Positions 17,110-26,785 are shown, numbered from the stretch's first letter. The stretch is 64,000 bases of DNA from Croceibacterium_A sp035626815 (GCA_035626815.1 DASPMY010000029.1:4513-68512), one strand, 5' to 3'. The notes: generated by a model not told the origin, from the letters alone. A program made the numbers and translations.

Positions 17110-17853
17110 CTACCAGTCGCCGGCGATCGCCATCCACAACGCGGTCGCCGCGATGGCGGCGGTCTCGCCGCGCAGGATGCGCGGGCCGAGCGAGACCGGC
17201 CGGGCGTGCGGCAGCGCGCGGACGGCCTCGCGCTCGGCGTCGTCGAACCCGCCCTCGGGCCCGATCAGCAGCGCCGCGGGCCCTTCGCGCGCGGCGAACT
17301 GCGCGGCGGCGGGCGCCCCGCCCTGCTCGTCGGCGAAGAACAGCCGGCGCTCGGCGGGCCAGCCGCGCAGCAAGGCGTCGAGCTTCGCCGGCTCGGCCAG
17401 CTCGGGCAGCGCGGTGCGCGCGCACTGCTCGGCCGCTTCGGTCACCACGGCGTGCGCGCGCTCCAGGTTGAGCCGGTCGGCGACGCAGCGCCGCGCGAGC
17501 ACCGGCTGGATGCGGCGGACGCCGAGCTCGGTGGCCTTCTCGAGCACGAGGTCGAAGCGGTCCTTCTTGAGCAGCGCCGCGCACAGCCAGAAATCGGGCA
17601 CCGGCTCGCGCGCGCGCAGCAGCTCGAGCGGACGCAGGGTCACCTCGCGCTTGCCCACATCGGCCACTTCGGCCGCCCACTCGCCGGTCCGGTCGTCGCA
17701 CAGGATCACCGTGGCGCCCCCGGCGACGCGCATGACCCGGGCGAGGTAATGGGCCTGGTTGCCCGCGACGACGACCGCCTGCCCGGGAGCCAGCGGACCG
17801 GCGACGAACAGCCGCGGGGCGCTGCGCGGCGGCCAGGCGGGCGTCGCCGGCAT
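17110..17853 (-). CDS. rsmE: 16S rRNA (uracil-1498-N3) methyltransferase
   Basis: The 247-aa protein has a PUA-like N-terminal domain (RLFVAGPLAPG...QAHYLARVMRVAGG) and a C-terminal SPOUT knot with the signatures LLIGPEGGFDDAER near residues 193-206 and LGPRILRGETAAI near 223-235. It would methylate U1498 of 16S rRNA with SAM. Its ATG overlaps the alkD stop (TGATG), so the two genes are translationally coupled; gshA follows 59 bp downstream on the same strand. Confidence 0.96.
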   Translation of the reverse strand: MPATPAWPPRSAPRLFVAGPLAPGQAVVVAGNQAHYLARVMRVAGGATVILCDDRTGEWAAEVADVGKREVTLRPLELLRAREPVPDFWLCAALLKKDRFDLVLEKATELGVRRIQPVLARRCVADRLNLERAHAVVTEAAEQCARTALPELAEPAKLDALLRGWPAERRLFFADEQGGAPAAAQFAAREGPAALLIGPEGGFDDAEREAVRALPHARPVSLGPRILRGETAAIAATALWMAIAGDW

Positions 17854-18557
17854 CAGGCTGCGCCGCCGATATGCTTGAGCGCCTCGCGGCGGCTCAGCGG
17901 GCTGAGCGAGGCGGCGTTGCGCGCGACGTAGTGCCGCACCTCATCGGGGTCGGTCCGTGCATATTGCCGGAGCGCCCAGCCGATCGCCTTGTTGAGAAAG
18001 AATTCCTTCGATCCGAGCGATGGCTCGATGCACCGGAAAAGCAGCTCGGGATCGGTCCGCGCGCCGGCCTTGATCTGGTGCAGGATCGCGGCGCGGCGCT
18101 TCCACATGTCGGCATCGCTGCTCCAGGCGAGCATTGCCAGGTCCATCGCCGGGCCGACGTACTCCGCCATCGTCCACAGCCGCTGCGTGGCGATGGCATC
18201 GACGTAATCCCACCACGCGCCGGTGACGACCATCTCCTCGTACATCGGCAGCGACGACAACGTGTGGTACGGAAGCGCCGCTCTCACCCCGGACAGCTCG
18301 ATCGCCGCGTAGCGCTCCTCGCGGAACTCCGCTCCGCGCCAGAGCGACAGCACGTCGATCCGCCACGACCGCGCATTGCTCCATTCGAGGCCGGCGAACA
18401 GCTCGCGGCAGATCTTGCGCAGCGGCACGGCGGAAACGCCCAGATAGGGCATCGCCGACTTCATGTAGGCCTGCATGCCGGGCGCGCGGGCGGGGTCGGC
18501 GACCTGGCGCAGGCGCTCGCGGAGCATCGGCAGCAGCGGCGGCGGCGCGGCAGGCAT
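17853..18557 (-). CDS. DNA alkylation repair enzyme, AlkD family
   Basis: This 234-aa, Trp-rich helical protein fits the AlkD/HEAT-like repeat glycosylases that remove N3- and N7-alkylated bases without flipping them. Features are the YLGVSAVPLRKICREL segment near residue 40, WWDYVDAIA near 115, SDADMWKRRAAILHQIKA near 145 (AlkD catalytic region contains Asp and Trp here), and FFLNKAIGWALRQYARTDP near 190. It is first in an alkD-rsmE unit and divergent from ubiA. Confidence 0.88.
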   Translation of the reverse strand: MPAAPPPLLPMLRERLRQVADPARAPGMQAYMKSAMPYLGVSAVPLRKICRELFAGLEWSNARSWRIDVLSLWRGAEFREERYAAIELSGVRAALPYHTLSSLPMYEEMVVTGAWWDYVDAIATQRLWTMAEYVGPAMDLAMLAWSSDADMWKRRAAILHQIKAGARTDPELLFRCIEPSLGSKEFFLNKAIGWALRQYARTDPDEVRHYVARNAASLSPLSRREALKHIGGAA

Positions 18558-18596
18558 GGCTAGGCACTATCGGCGGTGCCCGCTAGGACGCAAGCG

Positions 18597-19499
18597 ATGT
18601 CCGACGCGATCGTCCCCGACAGCCAGCACCGCGGCCTGGTGGCCCGGCTGCCGCGGCTGCCGCGGGACCTGGCACAGCTCGCCCGGTTCGACCGGCCGAT
18701 CGGCTGGTGGCTGCTGTTCTGGCCGTGCGCCTGGGGCGTGTGGCTCGCCGGCGCCGGTCCGCGGTGGCCCCTGGTGCTGTGGCTGCTGCTCGGGGCGATC
18801 GCGATGCGCGGCGCGGGCTGCGTGTACAACGACATCGTCGATGCCGATCTCGACCGCCAGGTGGCGCGCACCGCCAGCCGGCCGGTCGCCAGCGGGCGGG
18901 TGAGCCCGCGGGCGGCCTGGGCCTGGCTGCTGGCGCTGTGCGCGGTCGGTCTCGTGGTGCTGCTGCAGTTGCGCTGGCCCGCCCAGCTCGTCGCGCTCGC
19001 CAGCCTCGCGCTGGTCGCCGCCTACCCGTTCATGAAGCGGATCACCTGGTGGCCGCAGGCGTGGCTCGGGCTGGTGTTCACCTGGGGCGCGCCGGTCGGC
19101 TGGACCGCGCTGCGCTCCGATCGCCTCGACGTGATGCTCGCGCTCTATGCCGGGTCGATCTTCTGGTGCGTCGGCTACGACACGATCTACGCGCTGCAGG
19201 ACCGCGAGGACGACGCGATGGTCGGCATCGGCTCGAGCGCGCTGCGGCTCGGCGACAATGTGCGCGCCGGGGTCATCGCGTTCTACTGCCTCGCGGTCAC
19301 CGGCTGGGGCCTCGCCTTCTGGCTGCTCCGCGAGGACTGGCTGGCGCTGCTCGCGCTGGCCCCCGCCGCGCTGCACCTGATGTGGCAGGCGTCCACGGTC
19401 GAGCCGGGCGATGCCGACAATGCGCTGGCCCGCTTCCGCTCGAACCGTTTCGCCGGCCTGCTGGTCGCCGCCGGGTGCTACGTCGTCGGCAACGCCTGA
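18597..19499 (+). CDS. ubiA: 4-hydroxybenzoate polyprenyltransferase
   Basis: The 300-aa membrane protein has eight or nine hydrophobic segments and both Asp-rich motifs of the UbiA family: NDIVDADLDRQVART near residue 79 and YDTIYALQDREDD near 196. It would attach the polyprenyl tail to 4-hydroxybenzoate in ubiquinone synthesis. I prefer the ATG at 18597 to the open start at 18576. It is convergent with the downstream membrane protein, the stops being about five bases apart. Confidence 0.95.
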   Translation: MSDAIVPDSQHRGLVARLPRLPRDLAQLARFDRPIGWWLLFWPCAWGVWLAGAGPRWPLVLWLLLGAIAMRGAGCVYNDIVDADLDRQVARTASRPVASGRVSPRAAWAWLLALCAVGLVVLLQLRWPAQLVALASLALVAAYPFMKRITWWPQAWLGLVFTWGAPVGWTALRSDRLDVMLALYAGSIFWCVGYDTIYALQDREDDAMVGIGSSALRLGDNVRAGVIAFYCLAVTGWGLAFWLLREDWLALLALAPAALHLMWQASTVEPGDADNALARFRSNRFAGLLVAAGCYVVGNA

Positions 19500-19503
19500 C
19501 GCG

Positions 19504-20859
19504 TCACTCCGCCGGCTCGGGCTGCAGCGACTCGTGCGAGCGCATCCGCGCGGCCAAGCGCGTCAGCGGCGCGGTGATCAGGCCGTGCACCGCCATCCAC
19601 GCGTGATAGTCGCGGTACTTCGGGTCCTCGGCGAGGAGGTGGGCTTCCTCGGTCCGCGCGCGCCAGTAGTAGATCGCGCTGACCATGCCGAGGAACACCG
19701 CGTTGCGGATCGCCTCGACCGGCGAGCCGGTCGTCACCAGGAACGGCATCGCGGTGAACCACCAGAACAGGTTCTTGGCGAGGTACGCCGGGTGCCGGGT
19801 GAAGCGGTACGGGCCGTTGGTGAGGACGCCGCGGTAGGTCAGGTTTGAGAAGCGGATGCCGAAGGCGAGCGTCGCCCAGGCATAGATGGCGGTGAGGAAC
19901 ACCAGCCCCGCGGCCCACGCCCACAGCACCGCCCCGTGCCCGGCCAGCCAGTAGCCCCACCCGGCGGTGTGATACTCGTACTGGATCATCCCGCCCTCGC
20001 CCATGAAGGCGTAGACCAGCGGCGGGTAGCAGATCATCGCCGCCAGCCACCCGCCGAGGAACGGGTTGCCGCTGCGGATGTGCGCGTCGAACGGGCGCAG
20101 CGTGAGCAGGTAGCCGACCGTGCCGATCTGCACGTCGATCACGAACAGCAGCTCGAACAGCGCGGCGCCCAGGCGCACCGGATCGCCGGCGATCGCGCCG
20201 AGGTCCGCTTCGACGACCGCGGCGAAGCCCGCCGGGAGGATCGAGATCATGAACGCGCTGAAGAAGCCCTTGATGATCCACGCCCGCCAGTGGCGCTTGA
20301 CTTCGGCCGGCTCCCACCGCGCGTTGCCGAACAGCATCGCGCCGAAATGCCAGGCATGGTCGCGCGGCTCGACGAGGTAGCGGTCGAGCCACAGCACGTA
20401 AGGCACCGACAGCACGACCAGCGGCCCGGCCGCGAGCGCGATCGTGCGCATCGCGAACAGGTATTGCCCGTCCCAGTACCACCGTCCGAGCGCGTAGAGC
20501 GCGGCGATGATCAGCCAGGTGATCCACAGCCCGGCGATCTTGGTCACCGAGACGTCGAGCACCGCCGACAACGGGCGCGGGCGGCGCCAGTCGATCCCGG
20601 TCGACGCGCGGCGGTGGACCTTGTCGACCAGCACCGACCAGGCGGCCATGGCGAGGCCCGTCAGCGCCATCGCCAGCAGCGCCGAGTGCGGTCCCGAAAG
20701 CCGTTCGCGCGGCCCCGGAAAGTCGAGCGCGCCGGCGATCTCCGGCCACAGCCGGGCGACGGCGATCCACGCCAGCAGCGCCGCCAGGCCGACGAACCCG
20801 ACCCACGGCGAAACGTCGCTGGCCGGCGGCCGCGCGGGCACGGGGGAAGGCGCGCTCAT
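19504..20859 (-). CDS. Large polytopic protein with C-terminal ICMT/PEMT-like methyltransferase domain
   Basis: The 451-aa protein has about ten hydrophobic segments. The last 110 residues contain NGPYRFTRHPAYLAKNLFWW and RTEEAHLLAEDPKYRDY, the SAM-binding pattern of isoprenylcysteine carboxyl methyltransferase/phospholipid methyltransferase-type enzymes (GPYRxxRHPxY and ExxL...Y). The first 300 residues are unusual for that family, which is normally 150-220 aa, and look like an added membrane domain. Substrate is unknown; a lipid or membrane-bound acceptor is plausible. Confidence 0.8.
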   Translation of the reverse strand: MSAPSPVPARPPASDVSPWVGFVGLAALLAWIAVARLWPEIAGALDFPGPRERLSGPHSALLAMALTGLAMAAWSVLVDKVHRRASTGIDWRRPRPLSAVLDVSVTKIAGLWITWLIIAALYALGRWYWDGQYLFAMRTIALAAGPLVVLSVPYVLWLDRYLVEPRDHAWHFGAMLFGNARWEPAEVKRHWRAWIIKGFFSAFMISILPAGFAAVVEADLGAIAGDPVRLGAALFELLFVIDVQIGTVGYLLTLRPFDAHIRSGNPFLGGWLAAMICYPPLVYAFMGEGGMIQYEYHTAGWGYWLAGHGAVLWAWAAGLVFLTAIYAWATLAFGIRFSNLTYRGVLTNGPYRFTRHPAYLAKNLFWWFTAMPFLVTTGSPVEAIRNAVFLGMVSAIYYWRARTEEAHLLAEDPKYRDYHAWMAVHGLITAPLTRLAARMRSHESLQPEPAE

Positions 20860-20911
20860 GCGCGCGGCCTAGCGCACAAGGGTTAAAGGGCGGGTAAAGC
20901 CCTGCCCGGCG

Positions 20912-22288
20912 TCAGCGCCAGGCGGTGATGCGCCCGCCGTCGTCGAGGATGAACAGCGTGCCCGCGGCGACGATCGGCGGCAGCGAGACCGACTGGTCGA
21001 GGTCGGCGAACGGCGCCGCGGCGCCGGTCATCACGTCGACCGAGACGACGTCGCCCTCGGAGCTGGCGATCCACAGCCGGTTGTTGGCCAGCACCGGCCC
21101 GGTCCAGAAGATCGGCCCGGTCTTGTTCTTCGGGCTGTCCCACCGCTCGAGCTGGGTGACCCAGCGGACGCGGCCGGTCGAGCGGGCGATCGCCAGCAGC
21201 CGGGCGTCGTCGGTCAGCGTGAACAGCCACTCGCCGGCGACCGCGGGGGTCGAGATCCCGGCCAGGCTCAGCTCCCACAGGCGCTGGCCGGTGACCAGCT
21301 CGTAGGCCGCCATCCGCCCGCCCTGGCCGAGCGCGTAGACGCGGCCGCTGTCGATGATCGGGTCGGCGTCGACGTCGGTCAGCGTGCCGACCTGGGTCGA
21401 GATCGAGGTCCGCGCGAGCGCGTCGGACCACAGCTCGCGGCCGTTCTCGTAGCGGTAGGCGACGAGCTCGCCCGACGAGTAGCCGGCGATCACCGTGCCT
21501 TGCCCCGCCGCCGGGGCGGCGACGCCGAACACGCCCGAGGCCGCGCTCGCGGCTGCCTTGTCCCACACCGGGGCGCCGTCGGTGATGCCGAGCGCGTGGA
21601 TCTGGTTGTCCTGCGTCATCACGTAGACCGCGTTGAACGCCACCGTTGGCGAGCCGCGGAGCGGGCCGGCCGGCGTCTTGCGCCACACCTCGCCGCCGGT
21701 CTGCGCGTCGAGCACGACCACGTCGCCGGCCCCGCTGGTGGCGTAGACGCGGCCTTCGAAGTAGCTCGCCCCGCCGCCGAACGCGGAATCCTCGAGATCG
21801 TCGGACACGTCGATCCGGTGCTCCCAGCGGCGGGCGCCGGTGGCGGCGTCGAACGCGTGGATGACGTTGTCGGTATCGACCGCGAACAGCATCCCGCCGC
21901 CGGTCACGGGGGCTGCGGCGAGGCGCCGCCGGCTGCTGTTCCCGGCGATGCTCGCGGTCCACGCGCGCGCGGGGGCGGCGGACAGCATCAGGTGCCCGGC
22001 GGCCTTGGCGGCGTTGCCGCCGGCCTGCGGCCAGTCGGCGTTCTCCTGGGCGGGGGGCAGCACGACCGCGACCGCGGCCAGCGCCGGGTCGGCCTTGACG
22101 TCGTTGTCGACCCGCGAGAGGATCGGCGTGCGGTTGCCGATCGTCGGCGTGGACGGATCCTTGCCGTCGCCGCCGATCCCCAGCGTGCCGCAGGCGGCGA
22201 GGCCGGCCGCGAGCAGCGGCAAGGCGAGGCAGCGGGCCCGCAACCGGGCGGGGCGGAAAGTCACATCCATCGGTCGGTCCACCCTCAT
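20912..22288 (-). CDS. bamB: Outer membrane assembly factor BamB (PQQ-repeat lipoprotein)
   Basis: The 458-aa protein has a lipoprotein signal (GLAACG, Cys near residue 33) and then PQQ-type beta-propeller blades, seen as repeats such as VIHAFDAATGARRWEHRI, VVVLDAQTGGEVWRK, IHALGITDGAPVWDK and MAAYELVTGQRLWEL. BamB is an accessory lipoprotein of the BAM complex that folds outer-membrane proteins. The ATG at 22288 overlaps the yfgM-like stop, and the yfgM-bamB order supports the call. The product is longer than E. coli BamB (392 aa). Confidence 0.9.
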   Translation of the reverse strand: MRVDRPMDVTFRPARLRARCLALPLLAAGLAACGTLGIGGDGKDPSTPTIGNRTPILSRVDNDVKADPALAAVAVVLPPAQENADWPQAGGNAAKAAGHLMLSAAPARAWTASIAGNSSRRRLAAAPVTGGGMLFAVDTDNVIHAFDAATGARRWEHRIDVSDDLEDSAFGGGASYFEGRVYATSGAGDVVVLDAQTGGEVWRKTPAGPLRGSPTVAFNAVYVMTQDNQIHALGITDGAPVWDKAAASAASGVFGVAAPAAGQGTVIAGYSSGELVAYRYENGRELWSDALARTSISTQVGTLTDVDADPIIDSGRVYALGQGGRMAAYELVTGQRLWELSLAGISTPAVAGEWLFTLTDDARLLAIARSTGRVRWVTQLERWDSPKNKTGPIFWTGPVLANNRLWIASSEGDVVSVDVMTGAAAPFADLDQSVSLPPIVAAGTLFILDDGGRITAWR

Positions 22289-23082
22289 TGTGCGGCGACG
22301 GGCACGGGCGCGTTGGCGCTCGCCGTCTCTTCGCGCATTTCGGCCAGCGTCTGGTCGACGTCGACCACCGCGTCGTAGCCCAGCAGCCCGGCGAGCTGGC
22401 GCGTGCGCGAGCGCAGCGTCCGCGGCACGGTCTCGTCCTTGGCGATCGCCGCGAACAGCGGCCCGGCGAGGTTGTCCTTGCCTTGCGCGACATAGGCCAT
22501 GCCGACCATCTCCCCGGCGCTGCCGAACCACGGATTGCCCGGCGTCGCCAGCGGCTTGAGCCGGTCGACGACCTGCTGCGGCGGCAGCTCGTCGAAGCGC
22601 GCGGCGACGACCCGGACCGTCGCCAGGTCGCGATAAGCCTGCGGCGCGTCGCCGTCGGCGGCGATGCCCTCGTACAGCGCGAGCGCCTCGTCGCGGCGGT
22701 TGTCGCGCAAGGCGATCCCGGCCCGCGCCAGCTTGGCGGAAACGGCGGTCGCCGAGCTGCCGTCGGCGGCGAGCGCCTCGAGGCCGGCGTCCGCCTCGGC
22801 GACCTGCCCCGCGTCGATCTGGTCGAGCGCCTTGACCAGCGTCTCCGACTTCGCCTCGAGCTGGCCCTCGCGGTGATCGGACCAGAACAGCCAGCCGCCG
22901 AACGCGGCCAGCGCGAGCACCAGCCCGCCGCCGAGCGCCCAGCCGTAGCGCTTGGCGAACGTGCCGACCTGGTCCTGGCGCACCGCCTCGTCGACCTCGC
23001 GCAGCAGCGCCTCCTGCTCGGCGGCCTTGCGCAGCGCGAGCTGCTGTTCGCGGGTCTGTCCGGAATCGGGTGTGAGGGCCAC
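22285..23082 (-). CDS. YfgM-like TPR membrane protein
   Basis: The 265-aa protein starts at a GTG, has a charged N-terminus (residues 1-45, helical), one membrane span (about 48-68), and a periplasmic TPR-like helical region rich in Ala (85-250). This matches the YfgM/ancillary SecYEG-interacting family, and its place directly before bamB is the usual one. It probably links translocated outer-membrane proteins to periplasmic chaperones; that role is from E. coli and inferred here. Confidence 0.8.
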   Translation of the reverse strand: MALTPDSGQTREQQLALRKAAEQEALLREVDEAVRQDQVGTFAKRYGWALGGGLVLALAAFGGWLFWSDHREGQLEAKSETLVKALDQIDAGQVAEADAGLEALAADGSSATAVSAKLARAGIALRDNRRDEALALYEGIAADGDAPQAYRDLATVRVVAARFDELPPQQVVDRLKPLATPGNPWFGSAGEMVGMAYVAQGKDNLAGPLFAAIAKDETVPRTLRSRTRQLAGLLGYDAVVDVDQTLAEMREETASANAPVPVAAQ

Positions 23083-23194
23083 TAAGGTCGTTTCTGGTGC
23101 TGTTAACCGGTCGGCGGGCTGTTTAGCGGATGAGCGCGCCTTTTCAATTGCCGAGTCGAGCCTGTCCCCCGCGCGGTGAACGGCCGATGAAGCC

Positions 23195-24331
23195 TCAGCG
23201 GCCGCCCATCAGGCCCCAGTAGAGCGCGCGGTAGCGGGCGATCATCGTCTGCTCGTCGTACTCGGCGCGGGCCTTGGCGCGGTTGGCCTGGCCGATGCGC
23301 CGGCGCAGCGGCGCGTCGCCGGCAAGGCAGGCCAGCGCATCGGCCAGCCCATCCTCGTCGCCCGGAGCGCTGAGGTAAGGCCCGTTGTCGCTGGCGACCA
23401 TCGCCGCGACGTCGCCGACGCGCGGCGCGGCGATCGGCAGCCCGGCGGCCATCGCCTCGGCGACCGAGATCGGGAACTGCTCGGAGCGCGACGACAGCGC
23501 GAACACGTCGAACAGCCCGACCGCGCGGGCCGGCTCGGCGACGAAGCCGGGCAAGTGCACGCGGTCCTCGACCCCGCGGCGGTCTGCCTCGGCGAGGATC
23601 GCCTCGCGCTCGGGGCCCTCGCCGACGACGATCAGTTGCCATTGCTCGGGGAGGCCGGCGAAGGCGCGGACCAGCGCCGGCAGGTCCTTGACCTTGCGCA
23701 GCCCGGCCATCGTGCCGACCCACAACTCGCCCTTGCGCTTGACCACCCGCGGCAGCGCGTCGCGCTTCGGCGCCCGGGCGAAGGCGCGGGTGTCGATGCC
23801 GTTAGGGATCAGCCGCACGCGGGTGCGCGGCTGGGCCCAGGTCTCGAGCGCGATCCGCTCGAGCGTGCGCGAGGGCACCACCAGCGCCGCGCTGCGCCCC
23901 AGCGCGATGCGGCGGTAGAAATTGCGCCGCCGCTTGAGCCCGCCGGCCTCGTCCTCGTTGAAGCCGTCCTCGTGGTGCACAAGCGGGGCCAGCTTGTAGA
24001 CGTCGGCGAACAGCGTGTGCGCCAGCGCGGCGTCGATCGCGCCCCAGTTGTAGGTGCACACGAGGTCGTAGCCGGCCATCGCCGCGGCGAGGCGCTTGAG
24101 GCGGCCGGGCCACGGCTTGCCGGTGAGCGAGGGAAACCTGGGCCAGCGGACCCGGGCCTGGGGATCGAGCATCGCCGCGGCCGAGCGGCGCGCCGGGTCG
24201 CCCGAGACGATGGCGTGCTCGGCAGCGGCGCCGAACGCATTGATCAGGCGGACGCAGCGCAGCTCCTTGCCGCCGGCGTCGAACGACGAATGGAGGTGCA
24301 GGATGCGCGGAGCTGCGCGGTTCTCGCTCAC
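23195..24331 (-). CDS. Glycosyltransferase family 4 protein
   Basis: The 378-aa protein has the two Rossmann domains of GT-B enzymes. The C-terminal half shows VGTMAGLRKVKDLPALVRAF near residue 200, IVVGEGPEREAI near 228, and SSRSEQFPISVAEAMAAGLPI near 290, including the paired Glu (E-x7-E) that binds the sugar nucleotide. The acceptor is unknown. A GTG at 24331 overlaps the stop of the hydrolase upstream; the frame open to 28519 is a shadow of selO and astD. Confidence 0.9.
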   Translation of the reverse strand: MSENRAAPRILHLHSSFDAGGKELRCVRLINAFGAAAEHAIVSGDPARRSAAAMLDPQARVRWPRFPSLTGKPWPGRLKRLAAAMAGYDLVCTYNWGAIDAALAHTLFADVYKLAPLVHHEDGFNEDEAGGLKRRRNFYRRIALGRSAALVVPSRTLERIALETWAQPRTRVRLIPNGIDTRAFARAPKRDALPRVVKRKGELWVGTMAGLRKVKDLPALVRAFAGLPEQWQLIVVGEGPEREAILAEADRRGVEDRVHLPGFVAEPARAVGLFDVFALSSRSEQFPISVAEAMAAGLPIAAPRVGDVAAMVASDNGPYLSAPGDEDGLADALACLAGDAPLRRRIGQANRAKARAEYDEQTMIARYRALYWGLMGGR

Positions 24332-25200
24332 GAGACGCGCGCCAGGAACCGCTCGAGCGCCGCCTGCACCAACGGCTCGTCGAGCGTCGGGGCGTGCCCT
24401 GTGCCGGTGACCATGCACACGTCCATCTCGGGCAGCTCGTCGATCATGCGGCCCAGCGTGCGGTCCGAGAGGATGTCCGACAGCGCGCCGCGGACGGCCA
24501 GCACCGGGCGCCCGGCGAGCGCCCGGAACGCCGGCCACAAGTCGACCGCAGCCGCCGCCTCGGCGGCCTGGAACGGCTCGGCGATGCGCATGTCGTAGTC
24601 GAACGCGATGCGCCCGCCGGGACCGACGGCCATCAGCCGCTTGGCCATGCGCAGCCAGTCGGTCAGCCGGTAGTCGGGATGGGCGACGCCGGCCTGCTCG
24701 CGCAGCCCGCGCGCGGCGTGCATCCAGGTCGGGAAGCTGCGCCCCTGGCCGACATAGCCGCGGATGCGCGCCAGGCCCGCGGGCTCGATCTCCGGTCCGA
24801 CGTCGTTGAGCACCGCCGCGGCAATGCGCTCGGGCGCCATCAACGCCAGCAGCATGATGACGATGCCGCCGAGCGAGGTGCCGATCATGACCGCGCGCTC
24901 GATCCCCAGCTCGTCGAGCAGCGCCACGATGTCGGCGGCATATTGCAGCGGCTGGTAGCTCGCCGAATCCTTCGCATAGTCGCTCATCCCCCGCCCGCGC
25001 AGGTCGGCGCAGAGCACGCGCCAGTCGCCGGCGAAAGCGTCGGCCACGCCTTCGAAGTCGCGGCAGTTGCGGGTCAGCCCGGGGAGGCACAGGATCGGCG
25101 GTCGGCCCGGCGCGCCGCCCGAATAGTCGCGGCAGCGCAACGTCAAGCCGTCGGCGCTGGTCCATTCGCGCTGGAAGAAGGCGGCCGGGTAATTTCTCAT
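24328..25200 (-). CDS. Alpha/beta hydrolase
   Basis: The 290-aa protein has an alpha/beta-hydrolase fold: oxyanion region ILCLPGLTRNCRDF near residue 38, nucleophile elbow GTSLGG near 107, a lid region, an acid in the core, and the catalytic His in TGTGHAPTLDEP near 272. The ATG at 25200 begins MRNYPAAFF; upstream extension to 25482 would overlap selO. It is coupled to the glycosyltransferase by a GTGA overlap and divergent from selO. Substrate is unknown. Confidence 0.88.
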   Translation of the reverse strand: MRNYPAAFFQREWTSADGLTLRCRDYSGGAPGRPPILCLPGLTRNCRDFEGVADAFAGDWRVLCADLRGRGMSDYAKDSASYQPLQYAADIVALLDELGIERAVMIGTSLGGIVIMLLALMAPERIAAAVLNDVGPEIEPAGLARIRGYVGQGRSFPTWMHAARGLREQAGVAHPDYRLTDWLRMAKRLMAVGPGGRIAFDYDMRIAEPFQAAEAAAAVDLWPAFRALAGRPVLAVRGALSDILSDRTLGRMIDELPEMDVCMVTGTGHAPTLDEPLVQAALERFLARVS

Positions 25201-25243
25201 CGCCTGCTTGTTCCCCCGCTCCGGCCGCCCCACTAATGCAAAG

Positions 25244-26680
25244 ATGCGCGCCGAACCGCAACCTGTCGCGAGCGGAGAGGGAGGAGCGGGCGAGTATCGT
25301 CCGGACACGCCGATCCTCGCCCTCGCCGAGTGGCTCGGCGATCCGGTCGCGCCGGCCGCGTTCCCGCGCCACGAGCTGCGTTTCCGCAACGACCGCTGGG
25401 CCCGCGCGGTCGGGCTGGCGGAGCTGAGCGACGCCGACTGGGTGGGCCATTTCGCGCGCTTCGCACCCTTGCCGGACAACATGCCGACGCCGCTCGCGCT
25501 GCGCTACCACGGGCATCAGTTCCGGGTGTACAACCCCGAGATCGGCGACGGGCGCGGGTTCACCTTCGCCCAGCTGCGCGACGGCGCCGCGGAATGTGGC
25601 GGCCGCCTGCTCGACCTCGGCACCAAGGGCAGCGGCCTGACGCCCTACAGCCGCACCGCCGACGGCCGGCTGACGCTCAAGGGCGCGGTGCGCGAGATCC
25701 TCGCCACCGAGATGCTCGAAGCGCTCGGCGTGTACACCTCGAAGACCTTCAGCGTGGTCGAGACCGGCGAGGAGCTCGAGCGCGGCGACGAGCCTTCGCC
25801 GACGCGCTCGGCGGTGCTGGTGCGGCTGAGCCACTCGCATATCCGCATCGGCACGTTCCAGCGGCTGGCGGTGCTCGGGGAGGATGCGCACATGGCCGCG
25901 CTGGTCGATTACTGCCTGGCGCAGTTTCGCGGGCCGCCGCCGCCCGCCGACGCGCCGGGCCGCGACGAGCCGGCGGTTGTGCTGTTGCACCAGGCGGTCG
26001 AGCGGCTGGCGGATCTCGCGGCCTCGTACATGGTCGCCGGGTTCGTCCACGGGGTGCTCAATTCGGACAACATGAACGCCACCGGCGAGAGCTTCGACTA
26101 CGGCCCGTGGCGCTGGCTGCCGCGGTGGGACCCGAGCTTCACCGCCGCCTATTTCGACCACACCGGGCTTTACGCGTTCGGCCGCCAGCCCGAGGCGATC
26201 CGCTGGAACCTCGCGCAGCTGGCGATCTCGCTGCGCCGCCTGGTCGAGGCCGAGCCGCTGGTCGCGGCGATGGAACGCTTTCCGGGGCTGTACCACGCGG
26301 CGATGAGCCGCCGGTTCGTCTGGCGGCTCGGCGTCGCGAGCCGGGGGCTCGAGGCGGACTTCACGCTGATCGAGGCGAGCGAGCAGGCGATGCGCGAGCG
26401 CGCGACGGGCCCCGACGCGTTCTTCTTCGCCCACCGCGGCGGGCGCGATGCCGAGGGCCGGCTGGCCGAGGCGCTGGCAGGTTACGCCCCGACGGCCGAC
26501 GACCATTCGTACTGGGCCGGCGGCGCCCCGCAGACGATGCTGATCGACGAAGTCGAGGCGATCTGGGCGGCGATCGCCGAGCGCGACGACTGGCAGCCGC
26601 TGGCGGCCAAGATCGCCGCCGTGCGCGCGATGGGCGAGGCGCTCGGGCCGCCGCCGCCGCCCGCCGGCCACCGGGCGTAA
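25244..26680 (+). CDS. selO: Protein adenylyltransferase SelO (YdiU/UPF0061)
   Basis: The 478-aa sequence matches the SelO pseudokinase family, which AMPylates proteins in redox stress. Key segments are YHGHQFRVYNPEIGDGR near residue 90, LGTKGSGLTPYSRTADGRLTLKGAVRE near 125, the catalytic-loop region FVHGVLNSDNMNATGESFDYGPW near 267, and AYFDHTGLYAFGRQP near 305. The ATG at 25244 is chosen over 25208. The C-terminus ends in Pro/Gly-rich sequence without the extra Cys/Sec motif of eukaryotic forms. Confidence 0.95.
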   Translation: MRAEPQPVASGEGGAGEYRPDTPILALAEWLGDPVAPAAFPRHELRFRNDRWARAVGLAELSDADWVGHFARFAPLPDNMPTPLALRYHGHQFRVYNPEIGDGRGFTFAQLRDGAAECGGRLLDLGTKGSGLTPYSRTADGRLTLKGAVREILATEMLEALGVYTSKTFSVVETGEELERGDEPSPTRSAVLVRLSHSHIRIGTFQRLAVLGEDAHMAALVDYCLAQFRGPPPPADAPGRDEPAVVLLHQAVERLADLAASYMVAGFVHGVLNSDNMNATGESFDYGPWRWLPRWDPSFTAAYFDHTGLYAFGRQPEAIRWNLAQLAISLRRLVEAEPLVAAMERFPGLYHAAMSRRFVWRLGVASRGLEADFTLIEASEQAMRERATGPDAFFFAHRGGRDAEGRLAEALAGYAPTADDHSYWAGGAPQTMLIDEVEAIWAAIAERDDWQPLAAKIAAVRAMGEALGPPPPPAGHRA

Positions 26681-26785
26681 AGGCGAACGAAACCTTAGGC
26701 GGACTGGCATGGTTAAGCCTCTCCGGTTATCACGCCTGCCGTATCCGCCACCTCGACCCCCCGAGAGGATGACGATTTCCCGCCC

